A stretch of 64,000 bases of DNA from JAUIET01 sp964352475 (GCA_964352475.1 CAYGSL010000001.1:1-64000), one strand, 5' to 3'; shown: positions 25,492-35,524, counted from the first letter of the stretch. Numbers and translations are program-made. The notes: a model not told the origin generated them from the letters alone.

Positions 25492-27176
25492 GTATCGAAT
25501 TATTCGTTGAGAACTTCCACTGGCTTCGCCCTGCATGGCTGCTGGCGTTGCCAGCAGTGATCTATGGCTGGATAGTACTATCGCGTTCTCAAATCGGAAA
25601 TGCAGACCCCACGGGTTTGATTGCCGCACATATTGCCGGCTTACTGACTATTCCCGCCGCACAGCGTTCAATGGCAACACCGTTGAATAGTTTGGCATTG
25701 CTCGCCTTATGCGGAGCGTTGGCGATGGCGGGACCGGCCTGGCAACGCCAGGCCTCGCCCTTAAGCGAAGATGAGGCCTTGTTATTAGTTGTGCTGGATG
25801 TCTCTCGGTCAATGTTGCAAACCGACGTGCAACCCAGTCGTCTTGAACGCAGTAAACAAAAAATCAGTGACCTGCTAAGCATGCGCGCAGGTGCGCGCAG
25901 CGGGCTTATTGTTTACTCCGGAAGTGCGCACAGCGTAATACCATTGACCAATGACATGGATATCGTATGGAACTTTCTGGACGCCATCACTCATGAAATG
26001 ATGCCGCGCAAAGGCAAGCATGCGGCAAATATACTACCTGTGCTGGATGAAATTCTAAGCGAATCCGAGCTGGTGGCCAGCGGCGTGCCAGCCAGCGTGC
26101 TGTTGATCACCGACGCCGTCGATTCTGATTCCAGCAAAGTTCTTGCTGAGTATTTCGGGCAAAAACGGCATCAGCTAATCCTCTACGGTATTGGTACCGA
26201 GCAGGTGCTTGAACCTTCTGATCCAAACTATTCTTTGGATTATTCGGCGATGGACGAAACTTCCTTGCGTGAACTGGCCAAACACGCAGGCGGTTACTAT
26301 CAATTACTAAGCATCGATAAACGCGACGTCAGTCGAATCAACTGGCGAATCAAAAATCATCTCTTGTTCGTTGACGATGAACAACGGCCGTGGATAGACA
26401 GCGGTTACTATCTGATTTTCCCTATGCTGCTACTAAGCCTGCTGTGGTTTCGACGTGGATGGAATCTGGCGTCTGTTCCGTTATTTATTCTCACTATTAG
26501 CCTCGCAGGGACTATCAGTGAGAATGCAGTGGCTGAGCAACAAATTGACACCAAATCATCGCAAGAAAATGCGATTTTGCAGGGGTTTGTCGACCTGTGG
26601 TTCACCCGAGATCAGCAGGCACAATATTTTTTTGCACGTGGCGACTACCCACGCGCGGCAAGTTTATACAGTCAGCCGATGTCTCGAGGCGTTGCGCTGT
26701 ATTTGAATGAGCAGTTTATAGAGGCCGCAGAGGCCTTCGCTACGGTATCCTCCAGTAGTGGTCTGTTCAATCAAGCCAATGCGCTTGCCCATGCACAACA
26801 CTATGTAGAAGCCGTTGAACTGTATACCGAATTACTCAATCGCGCACCAGAGCACCAAGCGGCTGCGAAAAATCGCCGCATAATTCAAACACTCATTGAT
26901 GACATTAATCGCATGAGCGAAAGCCAACAGGCAGAACCTGGCGAAGCGCGTCGGGAACTTGGTGACTCTCCCCAGCGAGCAGACGGCGCAGAACAACAAA
27001 CCCTGGAAAAATCGGTTCCAGTGCAATTCAGTGCCGAACAAATTTTGACAGACCAGCGCATTCAGCAGCAATGGATGAAACAGGTACAACAAAACCCGGC
27101 TCGGTTCCTGGCAGTCAAGTTTCAAATGCAATTGCAGTCAGCATCACGCTCGGAAGAGATAAATGATGAGCGTTAA
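25488..27176 (+). CDS. VWA and TPR membrane protein, BatB/BatC-like fusion
   Basis: A 562-residue protein with N-terminal membrane helices (WLLALPAVIYGWIVL and another at about residues 65-83). A VWA domain follows with MIDAS DVSRS at residues 104-108 and LLITDAVDSDS. A further membrane helix pair lies near residue 310, and TPR-like repeats run from about 375 to 470 (ARGDYPRAASLYSQP, AQHYVEAVELYTELL). The tail is Gln/Glu rich. It joins what are separate BatB and BatC proteins in other bacteria. The ATG overlaps the upstream stop by 4 bases (ATGA). Confidence 0.88.
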   Translation: MSIELFVENFHWLRPAWLLALPAVIYGWIVLSRSQIGNADPTGLIAAHIAGLLTIPAAQRSMATPLNSLALLALCGALAMAGPAWQRQASPLSEDEALLLVVLDVSRSMLQTDVQPSRLERSKQKISDLLSMRAGARSGLIVYSGSAHSVIPLTNDMDIVWNFLDAITHEMMPRKGKHAANILPVLDEILSESELVASGVPASVLLITDAVDSDSSKVLAEYFGQKRHQLILYGIGTEQVLEPSDPNYSLDYSAMDETSLRELAKHAGGYYQLLSIDKRDVSRINWRIKNHLLFVDDEQRPWIDSGYYLIFPMLLLSLLWFRRGWNLASVPLFILTISLAGTISENAVAEQQIDTKSSQENAILQGFVDLWFTRDQQAQYFFARGDYPRAASLYSQPMSRGVALYLNEQFIEAAEAFATVSSSSGLFNQANALAHAQHYVEAVELYTELLNRAPEHQAAAKNRRIIQTLIDDINRMSESQQAEPGEARRELGDSPQRADGAEQQTLEKSVPVQFSAEQILTDQRIQQQWMKQVQQNPARFLAVKFQMQLQSASRSEEINDER

Positions 27177-28578
27177 CAAGATCACCGTGCTCGCGATTTT
27201 GGTATTTGCTCTTATGCTGAGCTTCGCGACAAAGGTGAATGCCAATACCGAATCGCTATCCTCCTCGGCAGCGCCACTGGATAAGACTTATGCCGCACCC
27301 TCACTTGAACGGCTATTGGATGATGATCGTGTGCGTATCAGAAGCTGGGTTCAGCCCAACAGCCATGCGGTGGTTGGCCAGCAGCTGGAATTGAATATTG
27401 AAGTTGCAACCAGTAGCTGGTTCAGTGGCGGTACACGCATCAGCCGATTTGAAATGGATGATGCCATTGTTCTCAGGCGTAACAAATTCGCTGTGAATTC
27501 GTCCCGCCGTGAGGAGGGTTACACATGGTCGGTACAACTCTGGACGATCACCATCTACCCACAGCGCTCCGGCAGTTTTGAAATTCCAGCCATTGATGTA
27601 CACGTATCGGTGTCCACCCCTCTAAACCCTACTACCGCAATCAGTGGCATTTTGCAAACTCAGCCACATCAATTTAACGCTTTGTTACCCGAGGCAATAG
27701 AGAACAAATCCATCAATCAATGGATAGCCAGCAGTGAATTCTCGGTTAGCGATGAATTCGACAAACCTCTTGGCGAAGAGCCAAATGCAGACTTAGTCGG
27801 GGCCGGCGACGCAATCCGACGAACCATCACCTTGCGTGCAGAAAATATTGCAGCAATGATGCTTCCCGCAATCAATGTAAGCTCTGCAGAAGGACTGGCA
27901 GCCTATATGAGGCCGGCACGCCTTGAAGACCGTGTTAACCGCGGCAGTTATATCGCCATTCGCCGCGAAGTGATCAGTTATGTCGCAGAGAACGAAGGTG
28001 TTTATACCTTACCTGAAATTTCTCTGCATTGGTGGAATACGCAAACGTCCAGCCTCGAACAAATTATTCTACCATCCCGTCAGCTACGTGTTGGCAGTGC
28101 GGCTGCCGATTCCAGCTTGTTTCAGGCCCAATCTTTTCCACGCTCCTTGGCTTACTGGCTGACCGTAGGCTTGGTCATTGCAGTGCTTGCATACCTTCTG
28201 CGAAAAAGCACGCGGGTTCAGCGCTGGTGGTATGCATTAAGCTCTCTCTTTTATCCAGAATCACAGCAACAGAAACGCAAGCTGATTCGTTCTTATCCGG
28301 GTAGTGATCCTGCCATTCACGTTTTTAAAACACTACAGTGGCTGGAAACGTATGGCCCTGGGCCCAGGCAATCGGTACGTACTCACTTGAATAAGCACCC
28401 AAATACCGACTTGTTACCTTTGTTTGATCGAATGATGCAACACGCCTTTGGCAGCAATGCTTCAGCACTCAGCCACCAGGAATTCCGCTTTTTTATTGAT
28501 AGGATTGATCGTAGTTTGTATGGAGTTGGCGCTGACAAAAACAATGCCCTAACACCGCTTAATCCACGTCCCTCTTAA
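27163..28578 (+). CDS. batD: BatD family protein
   Basis: A 471-residue protein. It has an N-terminal signal peptide (LAILVFALMLSFATKVNA) and Ig-like beta domains with WVQPNSHAVVGQQLELNIEV and TITIYPQRSGSFEIPAI, the BatD/oxygen-tolerance pattern. A membrane helix follows at about residues 330-346, with a cytoplasmic helical tail. It closes the MoxR-VWA set. The start overlaps the previous gene by 14 bases, with GGAAGAG just upstream. ATG 27163 and 27166 are both possible. Confidence 0.87.
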   Translation: MMSVNKITVLAILVFALMLSFATKVNANTESLSSSAAPLDKTYAAPSLERLLDDDRVRIRSWVQPNSHAVVGQQLELNIEVATSSWFSGGTRISRFEMDDAIVLRRNKFAVNSSRREEGYTWSVQLWTITIYPQRSGSFEIPAIDVHVSVSTPLNPTTAISGILQTQPHQFNALLPEAIENKSINQWIASSEFSVSDEFDKPLGEEPNADLVGAGDAIRRTITLRAENIAAMMLPAINVSSAEGLAAYMRPARLEDRVNRGSYIAIRREVISYVAENEGVYTLPEISLHWWNTQTSSLEQIILPSRQLRVGSAAADSSLFQAQSFPRSLAYWLTVGLVIAVLAYLLRKSTRVQRWWYALSSLFYPESQQQKRKLIRSYPGSDPAIHVFKTLQWLETYGPGPRQSVRTHLNKHPNTDLLPLFDRMMQHAFGSNASALSHQEFRFFIDRIDRSLYGVGADKNNALTPLNPRPS

Positions 28579-28598
28579 TAGCAGATAGCACCAATAGA

Positions 28599-29762
28599 AT
28601 GATCAAGAAATTCTCACTGTTCATCGCCACCCTACTGATGCTAGTTGTTCTGGTGCAGGTGATTGCGCCCGGTATTATTGAAAGACGCTTGAACCAGGTT
28701 GATGCGCGTAACAGCTATAGCGTCTCAAGTGAGGCCGAAAAACTGCACAATAGTTTGTTTATCGCAGACCTGCATGCCGATTCTCTGCTCTGGAAAAGAG
28801 ATTTAATGAAACGCGCTGCACGCGGGCATGTGGACCTGCCGCGTTTACGTGAAGGCAATGTTGGCTTGCAAGTTTTTTCGGCGGTGACAAAGTCGCCAAG
28901 AGGATTAAACGATGTAACTAATGAATCAGACTCAGACAATGTGACGCTGCTGGCATTGGTGCAAGCCTGGCCTGTTGCCACCTGGAATTCATTGTATGCT
29001 CGCGCCGCGATGCAGATAGCTCGCTTAAACGATCTGGTAACTGCGCATCCAGACCAGCTGATGTTCGTGCGCACGCAATCAGATTTGCAAAATTTGCTTG
29101 CGGCACAAGCCAGCGGGCAACAGCTTGTTGGCGCACAGTTTCTTATTGAAGGTGCGCACTCACTGGATGGAGATATCGCCAATCTTGAGGCATTGCATCA
29201 GCAAGGCATGCAGTTTGTTGGTATTACGCATTTCTTTGACAACAAACTCGGTGGCTCTTTACACGGCGTCAGCAAAGAAGGTCTGAGCGACTTCGGTAAA
29301 CAGGTGGTTTTGCGCGCCGACGCATTGGGAATGAATATTGATATTGCTCACGCATCTGCTCAAGTTGTGCGAGATGTATTGTCATTGGTATCTCGCCCAG
29401 TGATCTTATCGCACGGTGGTTTCAAAGGAGCGTGCAATTCGCCAAGAAATCTGGACGATTCCTTAATGATGGAAGTAGCAAATCACGGCGCCATTGTTGG
29501 TGTTGGTTACTGGGATTCGGCGGTGTGCGACAACTCGCCACTGGGTATAGTCAAGTCGATTCGCTACGGAATAACACTGCTCGGACATGAGCACATTGCC
29601 CTTGGTTCAGATTTTGATGGCACCGTTGCAACCCAGTTTGACACCTCGGAGCTCGCCATTCTCACGCAAACAATGTTGAATGAAGATTTCACCGAGGCAG
29701 AAATTCGCGCAGTGATGGGCGAAAACGTAAAGCAATTCTTGCTGGATCAATTGCCTGAATAA
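28599..29762 (+). CDS. membrane-anchored dipeptidase, peptidase family M19
   Basis: A 387-residue renal-dipeptidase family enzyme with one N-terminal membrane helix (LFIATLLMLVVLVQVIA). All binuclear zinc ligands are present: HAD at residues 59-61, the bridging Glu in FLIEGAHSL, His in DIAHAS, His in ILSHGG, and the Asp of LGSDFDG. It should cleave dipeptides, including ones with a D-residue, in the periplasm. It begins 20 bases after BatD and is probably the last gene of that operon. A convergent dipeptide epimerase follows. Confidence 0.92.
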   Translation: MIKKFSLFIATLLMLVVLVQVIAPGIIERRLNQVDARNSYSVSSEAEKLHNSLFIADLHADSLLWKRDLMKRAARGHVDLPRLREGNVGLQVFSAVTKSPRGLNDVTNESDSDNVTLLALVQAWPVATWNSLYARAAMQIARLNDLVTAHPDQLMFVRTQSDLQNLLAAQASGQQLVGAQFLIEGAHSLDGDIANLEALHQQGMQFVGITHFFDNKLGGSLHGVSKEGLSDFGKQVVLRADALGMNIDIAHASAQVVRDVLSLVSRPVILSHGGFKGACNSPRNLDDSLMMEVANHGAIVGVGYWDSAVCDNSPLGIVKSIRYGITLLGHEHIALGSDFDGTVATQFDTSELAILTQTMLNEDFTEAEIRAVMGENVKQFLLDQLPE

Positions 29763-29802
29763 ATTGCCGCTTGCGACTCAACGGGGCCCACCCTACTGCC
29801 GC

Positions 29803-30795
29803 CTAACCCCACAGTTGAGCAGAGGGGGCATTCATCAGGGAATGATCGTATTCAATTGCCGGCTGCACATCATTTGATTGCAGTAGCGGTCCGTCAAGAT
29901 CTACCCATTGACTGAATTGTGCAATGATAAAGGCCGGCGCCATCGCTAATGAGGAACCGAGCATATTGCCTACAAACACCTGCAGCCCGGCCTGCCGAGC
30001 TTTTTCCAATAAAGACAGCGCTTCCGTTAAACCACCGGTTTTATCCAGCTTGATGTTTACCACCGGATATCTTTTCGCAACATAGTCGAACTGTGCACTG
30101 TCCTGAATGGATTCATCGGCGCATAGAGCCACGTCAAACTGCATGCCTGCAAGCTCTTCGTCAGCACCTACCGGCAGCGGTTGCTCGATAAGCGACACAT
30201 TTAAAGAACGACAAGCCGGCGCCCAGCTTTGCAATTGCTCAATATTCCAATCGCTATTGGCGTCTATCACCAGCTGACAATCTGGCCTGGCCTGACGCAC
30301 CGCTTCAATGCAGGCGATGGGATCACCCGCATCTACTTTTAACTTGAGTACCGAAAAATGATGCACTGAGCTAGCCTGTTTAGCCATTGCTTCTGGCGTA
30401 TCCAGATTAAGCGTGATCATCGTGTTGACTGGTTTGGCTGGCATATCCAGCAAAGACCATACGCGTTGGCCACTGGTTTTCGCCTCAAGATCCCATGCTG
30501 CACAATCCAGCGCATTGCGCGCGCCTCCTGCCGGTAGTGCCTGCAACAATAACCTGCGTAAGCTGGCGATATCCGTTGCGTTTTCGACCATCGATCTCAC
30601 TGATTCAATGTTGGCGAGCATGCTTTCCACCGTTTCGCCATGATAGTCAACACCAAGCGCCTCACCCCTACCGCGCATGCCATTGGTGCTCAGTTCGACA
30701 TGAACCACATCAATATTGAGCAGATTGTCCTGCGACGTGACAAACGCCGTTTTGAGTGGCCAACAGACAGTTTTTGCAGAAAGGCTTAAGTCCAT
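29803..30795 (-). CDS. dipeptide epimerase (L-Ala-D/L-Glu epimerase group, enolase superfamily)
   Basis: A 330-residue enolase-superfamily enzyme. The acid/base lysine motif KLK is at 151-153. The magnesium ligands are Asp178 (DAN), Glu204 (IEQP) and Asp227 (ADES), and the second catalytic lysine is Lys249 in NIKLDKTGG. This set is that of the L-Ala-D/L-Glu epimerases of murein-peptide recycling. The convergent M19 dipeptidase would act on the epimerised dipeptide, a pairing known for this pathway. It starts 14 bases after the MATE gene and is in one operon with it. The exact dipeptide is not readable. Confidence 0.88.
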   Translation of the reverse strand: MDLSLSAKTVCWPLKTAFVTSQDNLLNIDVVHVELSTNGMRGRGEALGVDYHGETVESMLANIESVRSMVENATDIASLRRLLLQALPAGGARNALDCAAWDLEAKTSGQRVWSLLDMPAKPVNTMITLNLDTPEAMAKQASSVHHFSVLKLKVDAGDPIACIEAVRQARPDCQLVIDANSDWNIEQLQSWAPACRSLNVSLIEQPLPVGADEELAGMQFDVALCADESIQDSAQFDYVAKRYPVVNIKLDKTGGLTEALSLLEKARQAGLQVFVGNMLGSSLAMAPAFIIAQFSQWVDLDGPLLQSNDVQPAIEYDHSLMNAPSAQLWG

Positions 30796-30809
30796 CTATT
30801 AATTCGAAT

Positions 30810-32150
30810 CTATTCGCCAATGGGGTTTATGGTTACGGCTTTTTTCCAACGACCGGAGTGAAATCGCCACAACAGCAAACAGCCTTTCAACACATAGTCG
30901 CCAATGATTGCCGCATATACATACACAACATCCAAGCCCATATATGTCGCAATCGCCGCCAGACCGCAACGCATCAGTAATAATCCGAGAATGGTGGCAA
31001 CCAATGGAAAGCGTGTGTCACCGGCGCCACGCAGCGCGCCACCAATGGTGAAGTCTACGGCTAGCAAAGGCAGCATAGCACCAAGAATATACATAAACTG
31101 CACGGTAAGGCGTACAGTTTCCGGTTCATCACCAATAAAGAATGAGGCAATTTCCTGGGCGAACATCAGGATTAGTGCCGACATGCTGCCCATGCTTAAT
31201 ATGGCATAGCTCACCGCCCGCCAACCGCTGCGCATCGCGGCATCCGGATCATTGGCGCCCAGGTTCTGCCCCACAAGGGTTGAGCCGGCGATGGAAAAGC
31301 CAAAACCCACTGTCATGCAAATAGCGAGTATGTTGACACCAATGCTATAAGCCGCAAAAGCTTCTGTTCCATAGTAATTGCCAATGATCATTAGAAACAC
31401 AAGAAATCCGGCCTGGATAACCGCTTGTTCAAGTACAGTGGGATACCCGATGTGTAACAACTGCCGCAATCTTTCTCGGCGCCACCATCCACTGGACACG
31501 TGTTTGACTCGAAATTTTTGCTTTAGCCACATCACCAGCATGATGCCGCCACCTACACTGAACGCCAGCCCCGCAGCCACTGCCGTACCCGCTACCCCCA
31601 TGGCTGGCGCTCCGTAGTGGCCAAAAATAAAAATATACATGAGTGGTAAATTGATAACGTTTACCGCAATGCTAATCCAAAGCGGCGTCCACGCGTCACC
31701 AGAAGCTCGCAGTGCAGCGCTTAAGATGAAGTTAAGCGCAAACGCCACGTTGAACGTTGCCAGCCAACGAATGTTATCGCTGGCCATTTCCAACGCCACA
31801 GGATTGAGACCAAACAAACTGGCGATAGGTGTAGAGAAAATCACGCCAAGAATGCCAACCACCAGTGCAATGACCGAACCAAGCACAAGCGAGGCCATGG
31901 TAACCCGGCTCGCTTCCCGGTAGTCTTCCGCACCCCAGGCCCTGGCCACCAAAGCCGTTGTGCCCACACTCACCGCCATCAATATTGCACCCATGGCAAA
32001 GAACATTCGCTGGCCGGCACCGGCAGCCGCCAAACCTTCAGCGCCCAGCTCGGCAATAAACTTGGTTTGCGCCATGCCAACCAGGGAATAGGACAAGTTA
32101 CCGAGAATAGACGGAAAGGCGAGTTGCCAAATACTGGGACGGGCAGACAT
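30810..32150 (-). CDS. MATE family multidrug/metabolite efflux transporter
   Basis: A 446-residue inner-membrane protein with about twelve membrane helices in two homologous halves. MATE signatures include FPSILGNLSYSLVGM near the N-terminus, LIGHxE-like GAGQRMFFAMGAI, and VGQNLGANDPDAAMRSGWRA in the second half. It should export a cationic or small metabolite by Na+ or H+ antiport. It is first in an operon with the dipeptide epimerase, which hints at peptide-related cargo, but this is only context. Confidence 0.9.
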   Translation of the reverse strand: MSARPSIWQLAFPSILGNLSYSLVGMAQTKFIAELGAEGLAAAGAGQRMFFAMGAILMAVSVGTTALVARAWGAEDYREASRVTMASLVLGSVIALVVGILGVIFSTPIASLFGLNPVALEMASDNIRWLATFNVAFALNFILSAALRASGDAWTPLWISIAVNVINLPLMYIFIFGHYGAPAMGVAGTAVAAGLAFSVGGGIMLVMWLKQKFRVKHVSSGWWRRERLRQLLHIGYPTVLEQAVIQAGFLVFLMIIGNYYGTEAFAAYSIGVNILAICMTVGFGFSIAGSTLVGQNLGANDPDAAMRSGWRAVSYAILSMGSMSALILMFAQEIASFFIGDEPETVRLTVQFMYILGAMLPLLAVDFTIGGALRGAGDTRFPLVATILGLLLMRCGLAAIATYMGLDVVYVYAAIIGDYVLKGCLLLWRFHSGRWKKAVTINPIGE

Positions 32151-32296
32151 TGAAATGGGCCAAATGAATAGGCCTACAGTTTACTCTGATTTCACCGCCA
32201 AGCCCCGTGCAAAACAACACTCAGGCGAACAGGCGTCATGTAACTTGAGGTTTGCGTATAATGCCTCAGCGACGCTTCCAAACCCTGGGCCAATGA

Positions 32297-35200
32297 ATGA
32301 AAAAACTGCTTATCGCCAATCGTGGCGAAATCGCTATCAGAATCGCGCAAGCGGCAGCAGACTTCGGGCTGACTACCGTAGCAATTCACTCAAAAGACGA
32401 TGCCAATTCATTGCACATTGCGCGCACTGATGAATATTACGAGCTACCAGGAAACGGCGCCGCCGCTTATCTAGATCAGTCAGCAGTATTTGCTGCAGCG
32501 AAACACTGTGGCGCCGACGCTATTCATCCTGGCTACGGCTTTCTCAGTGAAAACGCCGAATTTGCGCGCGCCTGCGTGGAACAGGGGCTGACTTTTATCG
32601 GGCCCTCGGCAGATACACTTGATCGATTTGGTGACAAACTGGCAGCACGACGCCTGGCTAGAGAACTGAATATTCCAGTTGCCCATGGTAGCTTCGAGCC
32701 GACATCCATCGATCAGGCAGGTCAATTCCTGGCAGAAAGCAAAACCGGTGTGATGCTAAAGGCCGTGTCGGGTGGCGGTGGGCGCGGTATGCGCGCTGTT
32801 CAAAGCGCAGACAGGCTGGAACGCGACTGGCAGCGCTGCGAATCAGAAGCGCAAACTGCGTTTGGCAATGGCGAGCTGTATGTGGAGCAACTGCTTCCCA
32901 GTGCGAGACACATAGAAGTACAGCTTGCCGGTGATGGTCGAGATGTTATCGCGCTTGGTGATCGTGATTGCTCTCTGCAACGCAGGAACCAGAAAGTTGT
33001 GGAAATTGCGCCGGCGCCTGGTTTGCCTGAATCCTGTAAAGACATTTTATATAACTATGCGTGCACAATAGCGACCGCTGTTAACTATCAAGGCATAGGT
33101 ACCGTTGAGTTTTTAGTTTGGGATGATTATCAGGAAGTTGCGTTTATCGAACTTAACCCTCGATTGCAGGTGGAACACACAGTCACTGAAGAGGTGACGG
33201 GGCTGGATTTGGTAGGCCTGCAATTGTCGCTCAGTCAGCAGCAAACGTTGAAAGAATTGGGCTTAAGCAACGCGCCAATCCAACAAGGCTTTGCGATTCA
33301 AAGCAGACTCTGCAGTGAAACCATGCAGAGTGACGGCAGCGCAATCAGCCAGGGCGGTACCATCACGCTTTTTGAGCCCCCATCTGGTCCGGGTATCCGG
33401 GTGGATCATTACGCTTACGCGGGCTACACCACCAATCCCAACTTCGACACCTTGATTGCAAAAGTCGTAACACATACCCGGCAGCAGAGTTTCCAGCATG
33501 CCCTGACAGCGCACTATCGCGCATTGTGTACATGCAATATTAGTGGCATTGAAACAAATCTGGAGTTTCTTATAAATCTTGTGCACAACCCGGCTATTGC
33601 AGCGCAACATTTTGACACGGGATTCATCGAAGCTAACTGCCATGAACTGCTGGCACCTGCAATACACCCAACTCCTTTCATACATTCTGAAGACGCTGCA
33701 CGCACACTCGATGTTAAGCGACAATATGAGCCCAAAGGACCTGAAGGCAGCACCTGCCTGCCCTCGCCTATGCAAGGTACGGTGATTGCCGTCAATGTGG
33801 GCGTTGGTGAAAAAATTCACCAGGGCCAGGAACTGTTGGTGATTGATTCCATGAAGCTGGAGCATCTAATCCTTGCGCCCGGTAGCGGTAGCGTGGCCGA
33901 GCTCGGTGTGTCGGTGGGTGACACGGTTTTTGGAGATCATCCTTTATTGCATTTCTTTGAAGAAAACAGTGACGCTACTGAAGCACATTCTGAGCAACAG
34001 CGAGACCTGGACGAGATCAGACCTGATTTGCAAGCAGTACGCGATTTGCACGCCTACACAATGGACGAGAACCGCGCCGATAAGATTGCGCGCCTACATG
34101 CCAAGGGAAAACAAAGCGCGAGAGAGAATATTGCGCAGCTAACCAGCGGCGGAGAGTTTGTTGAATACGGCGCACTGGCCATTGCCGCACAACGTGGCCG
34201 GCGTGATATTGACGATCTACGCGCAAACACTCCGGCAGATGGTTTGGTTTCCGGGGTTGGCGAAGTGAATCGCAACTTATTTAGCGCACGCGATTCTCGC
34301 ACAGCGATTCTTGCCTATGACTACTCGGTGCTGGCAGGAACACAGGGTTTTTTCAACCACGAAAAAACCGACCGCATGATTGAAGTGATAGAGCAAACTC
34401 CTATGCCACTGGTGTTTTTTGCTGAAGGTGGTGGCGGGCGTCCTGGCGACGTAGATACCAGCGCTTTGAACAGCACCGGCCTTAGTTGCACCTCGTTCGG
34501 AAATCTGGCATCTCTCAGCGGAAAAGTCCCGATGGTAGGCATTAATGCAGGCTACTGTTTCGCCGGCAATGCGGCTTTTCTGGGGTTGCACGATGTCATC
34601 ATCGCCACGCCCGAATCACGCCTTGGCATGGGTGGGCCAGCAATGATTGAAGGCGGCGGGCTAGGTGTAGTCGATAAAGACGATATAGGGCCCAGCCAGG
34701 TGCAGGTAGCCAATGGCACCATAGATATACTCGCCGCTGATGAACGCGATGCGGTGGAAAAAGCCCGCCAGTATCTTGCTTATTTCCAGGGCACGCTTAG
34801 TGAGTGGTCTGCAGATGATCAGCGAAATTTACGACACGCCGTGCCGGAAAATCGTAATCGCGCTTTCGATATGCGCGCTATCGTCGACACCTTAAGTGAC
34901 ACGGGTTCCGTGCTGGAGTTACGGCCAAACTTTGCACCTGGTTACATCACGTCACTGGCTCGAATTGAAGGCGAAACCATTGGCATTCTAGCCAATAACA
35001 ATCAGTTTTTATCAGGCGCCATCGACACCGATTGCGCGCGCAAAGCCGATCGCTTTCTAAAACTCTGTGAGCGTTTCAATATTCGTGTGCTGTATCTGGT
35101 TGATTGCCCCGGACTTATGGTGGGCCCGGAGTTCGACGCACAGGGCACCGCGCGAGCAGCGGGTGACTTTTACATCACCTCTGCGGGTTTAAGCGTGCCA

Positions 35201-35524
35201 ACTGGCGCAATTATTATTCGCAAAGCCTATGGCCTGGGTGCAATGGCCGCAATGGGTGGCCATTCACGTGCTTCATCATTTTGTATTTCCTGGCCCACGG
35301 GTGAGGCAGGTCCGATGGGCATAGAAGGCGCAATTCGGCTTGGGTACCGCAAAGAGCTGGAAGCTATTGCCAATTCGCAGGAACGTGAGATGCAATTTAA
35401 AGCAATGGTAGATCAAGCGTGGGAACATACCCGCGCAATTAATGGTGCATCAACTGTTGAAATTGACGCCGTGATAGATCCTGCGGAATCACGCCGGTGG
35501 GTCAACACTTTGCTGAGATCGTGA
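32297..35524 (+). CDS. single-chain biotin-dependent acyl-CoA carboxylase (BC-BCCP-CT)
   Basis: The 1075-residue product carries all catalytic parts on one chain. Residues 1-445 are biotin carboxylase (LLIANRGEIAIRI, DAIHPGYGFLSENAEFA, MLKAVSGGGGRGMR, FIELNPRLQVEHTVTE). Residues about 485-560 are the biotin carrier, with Lys520 in DSMKLEH. The rest is the two-half carboxyltransferase (EGGGGRPGDVDTS, GLGAMAAMGGHSRASSF). The size and order resemble the single-chain long-chain acyl-CoA carboxylases described from Mycobacterium and relatives, rather than two-subunit propionyl-CoA carboxylase. It should make a malonyl-type CoA in the cytoplasm. Chain-length preference is unknown. The carrier motif reads DSMKLEH instead of the common EAMKM. 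Confidence 0.92.
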   Translation: MKKLLIANRGEIAIRIAQAAADFGLTTVAIHSKDDANSLHIARTDEYYELPGNGAAAYLDQSAVFAAAKHCGADAIHPGYGFLSENAEFARACVEQGLTFIGPSADTLDRFGDKLAARRLARELNIPVAHGSFEPTSIDQAGQFLAESKTGVMLKAVSGGGGRGMRAVQSADRLERDWQRCESEAQTAFGNGELYVEQLLPSARHIEVQLAGDGRDVIALGDRDCSLQRRNQKVVEIAPAPGLPESCKDILYNYACTIATAVNYQGIGTVEFLVWDDYQEVAFIELNPRLQVEHTVTEEVTGLDLVGLQLSLSQQQTLKELGLSNAPIQQGFAIQSRLCSETMQSDGSAISQGGTITLFEPPSGPGIRVDHYAYAGYTTNPNFDTLIAKVVTHTRQQSFQHALTAHYRALCTCNISGIETNLEFLINLVHNPAIAAQHFDTGFIEANCHELLAPAIHPTPFIHSEDAARTLDVKRQYEPKGPEGSTCLPSPMQGTVIAVNVGVGEKIHQGQELLVIDSMKLEHLILAPGSGSVAELGVSVGDTVFGDHPLLHFFEENSDATEAHSEQQRDLDEIRPDLQAVRDLHAYTMDENRADKIARLHAKGKQSARENIAQLTSGGEFVEYGALAIAAQRGRRDIDDLRANTPADGLVSGVGEVNRNLFSARDSRTAILAYDYSVLAGTQGFFNHEKTDRMIEVIEQTPMPLVFFAEGGGGRPGDVDTSALNSTGLSCTSFGNLASLSGKVPMVGINAGYCFAGNAAFLGLHDVIIATPESRLGMGGPAMIEGGGLGVVDKDDIGPSQVQVANGTIDILAADERDAVEKARQYLAYFQGTLSEWSADDQRNLRHAVPENRNRAFDMRAIVDTLSDTGSVLELRPNFAPGYITSLARIEGETIGILANNNQFLSGAIDTDCARKADRFLKLCERFNIRVLYLVDCPGLMVGPEFDAQGTARAAGDFYITSAGLSVPTGAIIIRKAYGLGAMAAMGGHSRASSFCISWPTGEAGPMGIEGAIRLGYRKELEAIANSQEREMQFKAMVDQAWEHTRAINGASTVEIDAVIDPAESRRWVNTLLRS

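Noticed and set aside
29777..29819. CTCAAC...GTTGAG hairpin between the dipeptidase and epimerase genes
   Set aside because: The right arm is inside the epimerase coding end and the loop is long. Pairing is likely incidental.
33263..33865. 200-codon minus-strand frame opposite the acyl-CoA carboxylase
   Set aside because: Antisense to the conserved biotin carboxylase and carrier domains. The protein has no family-like features.
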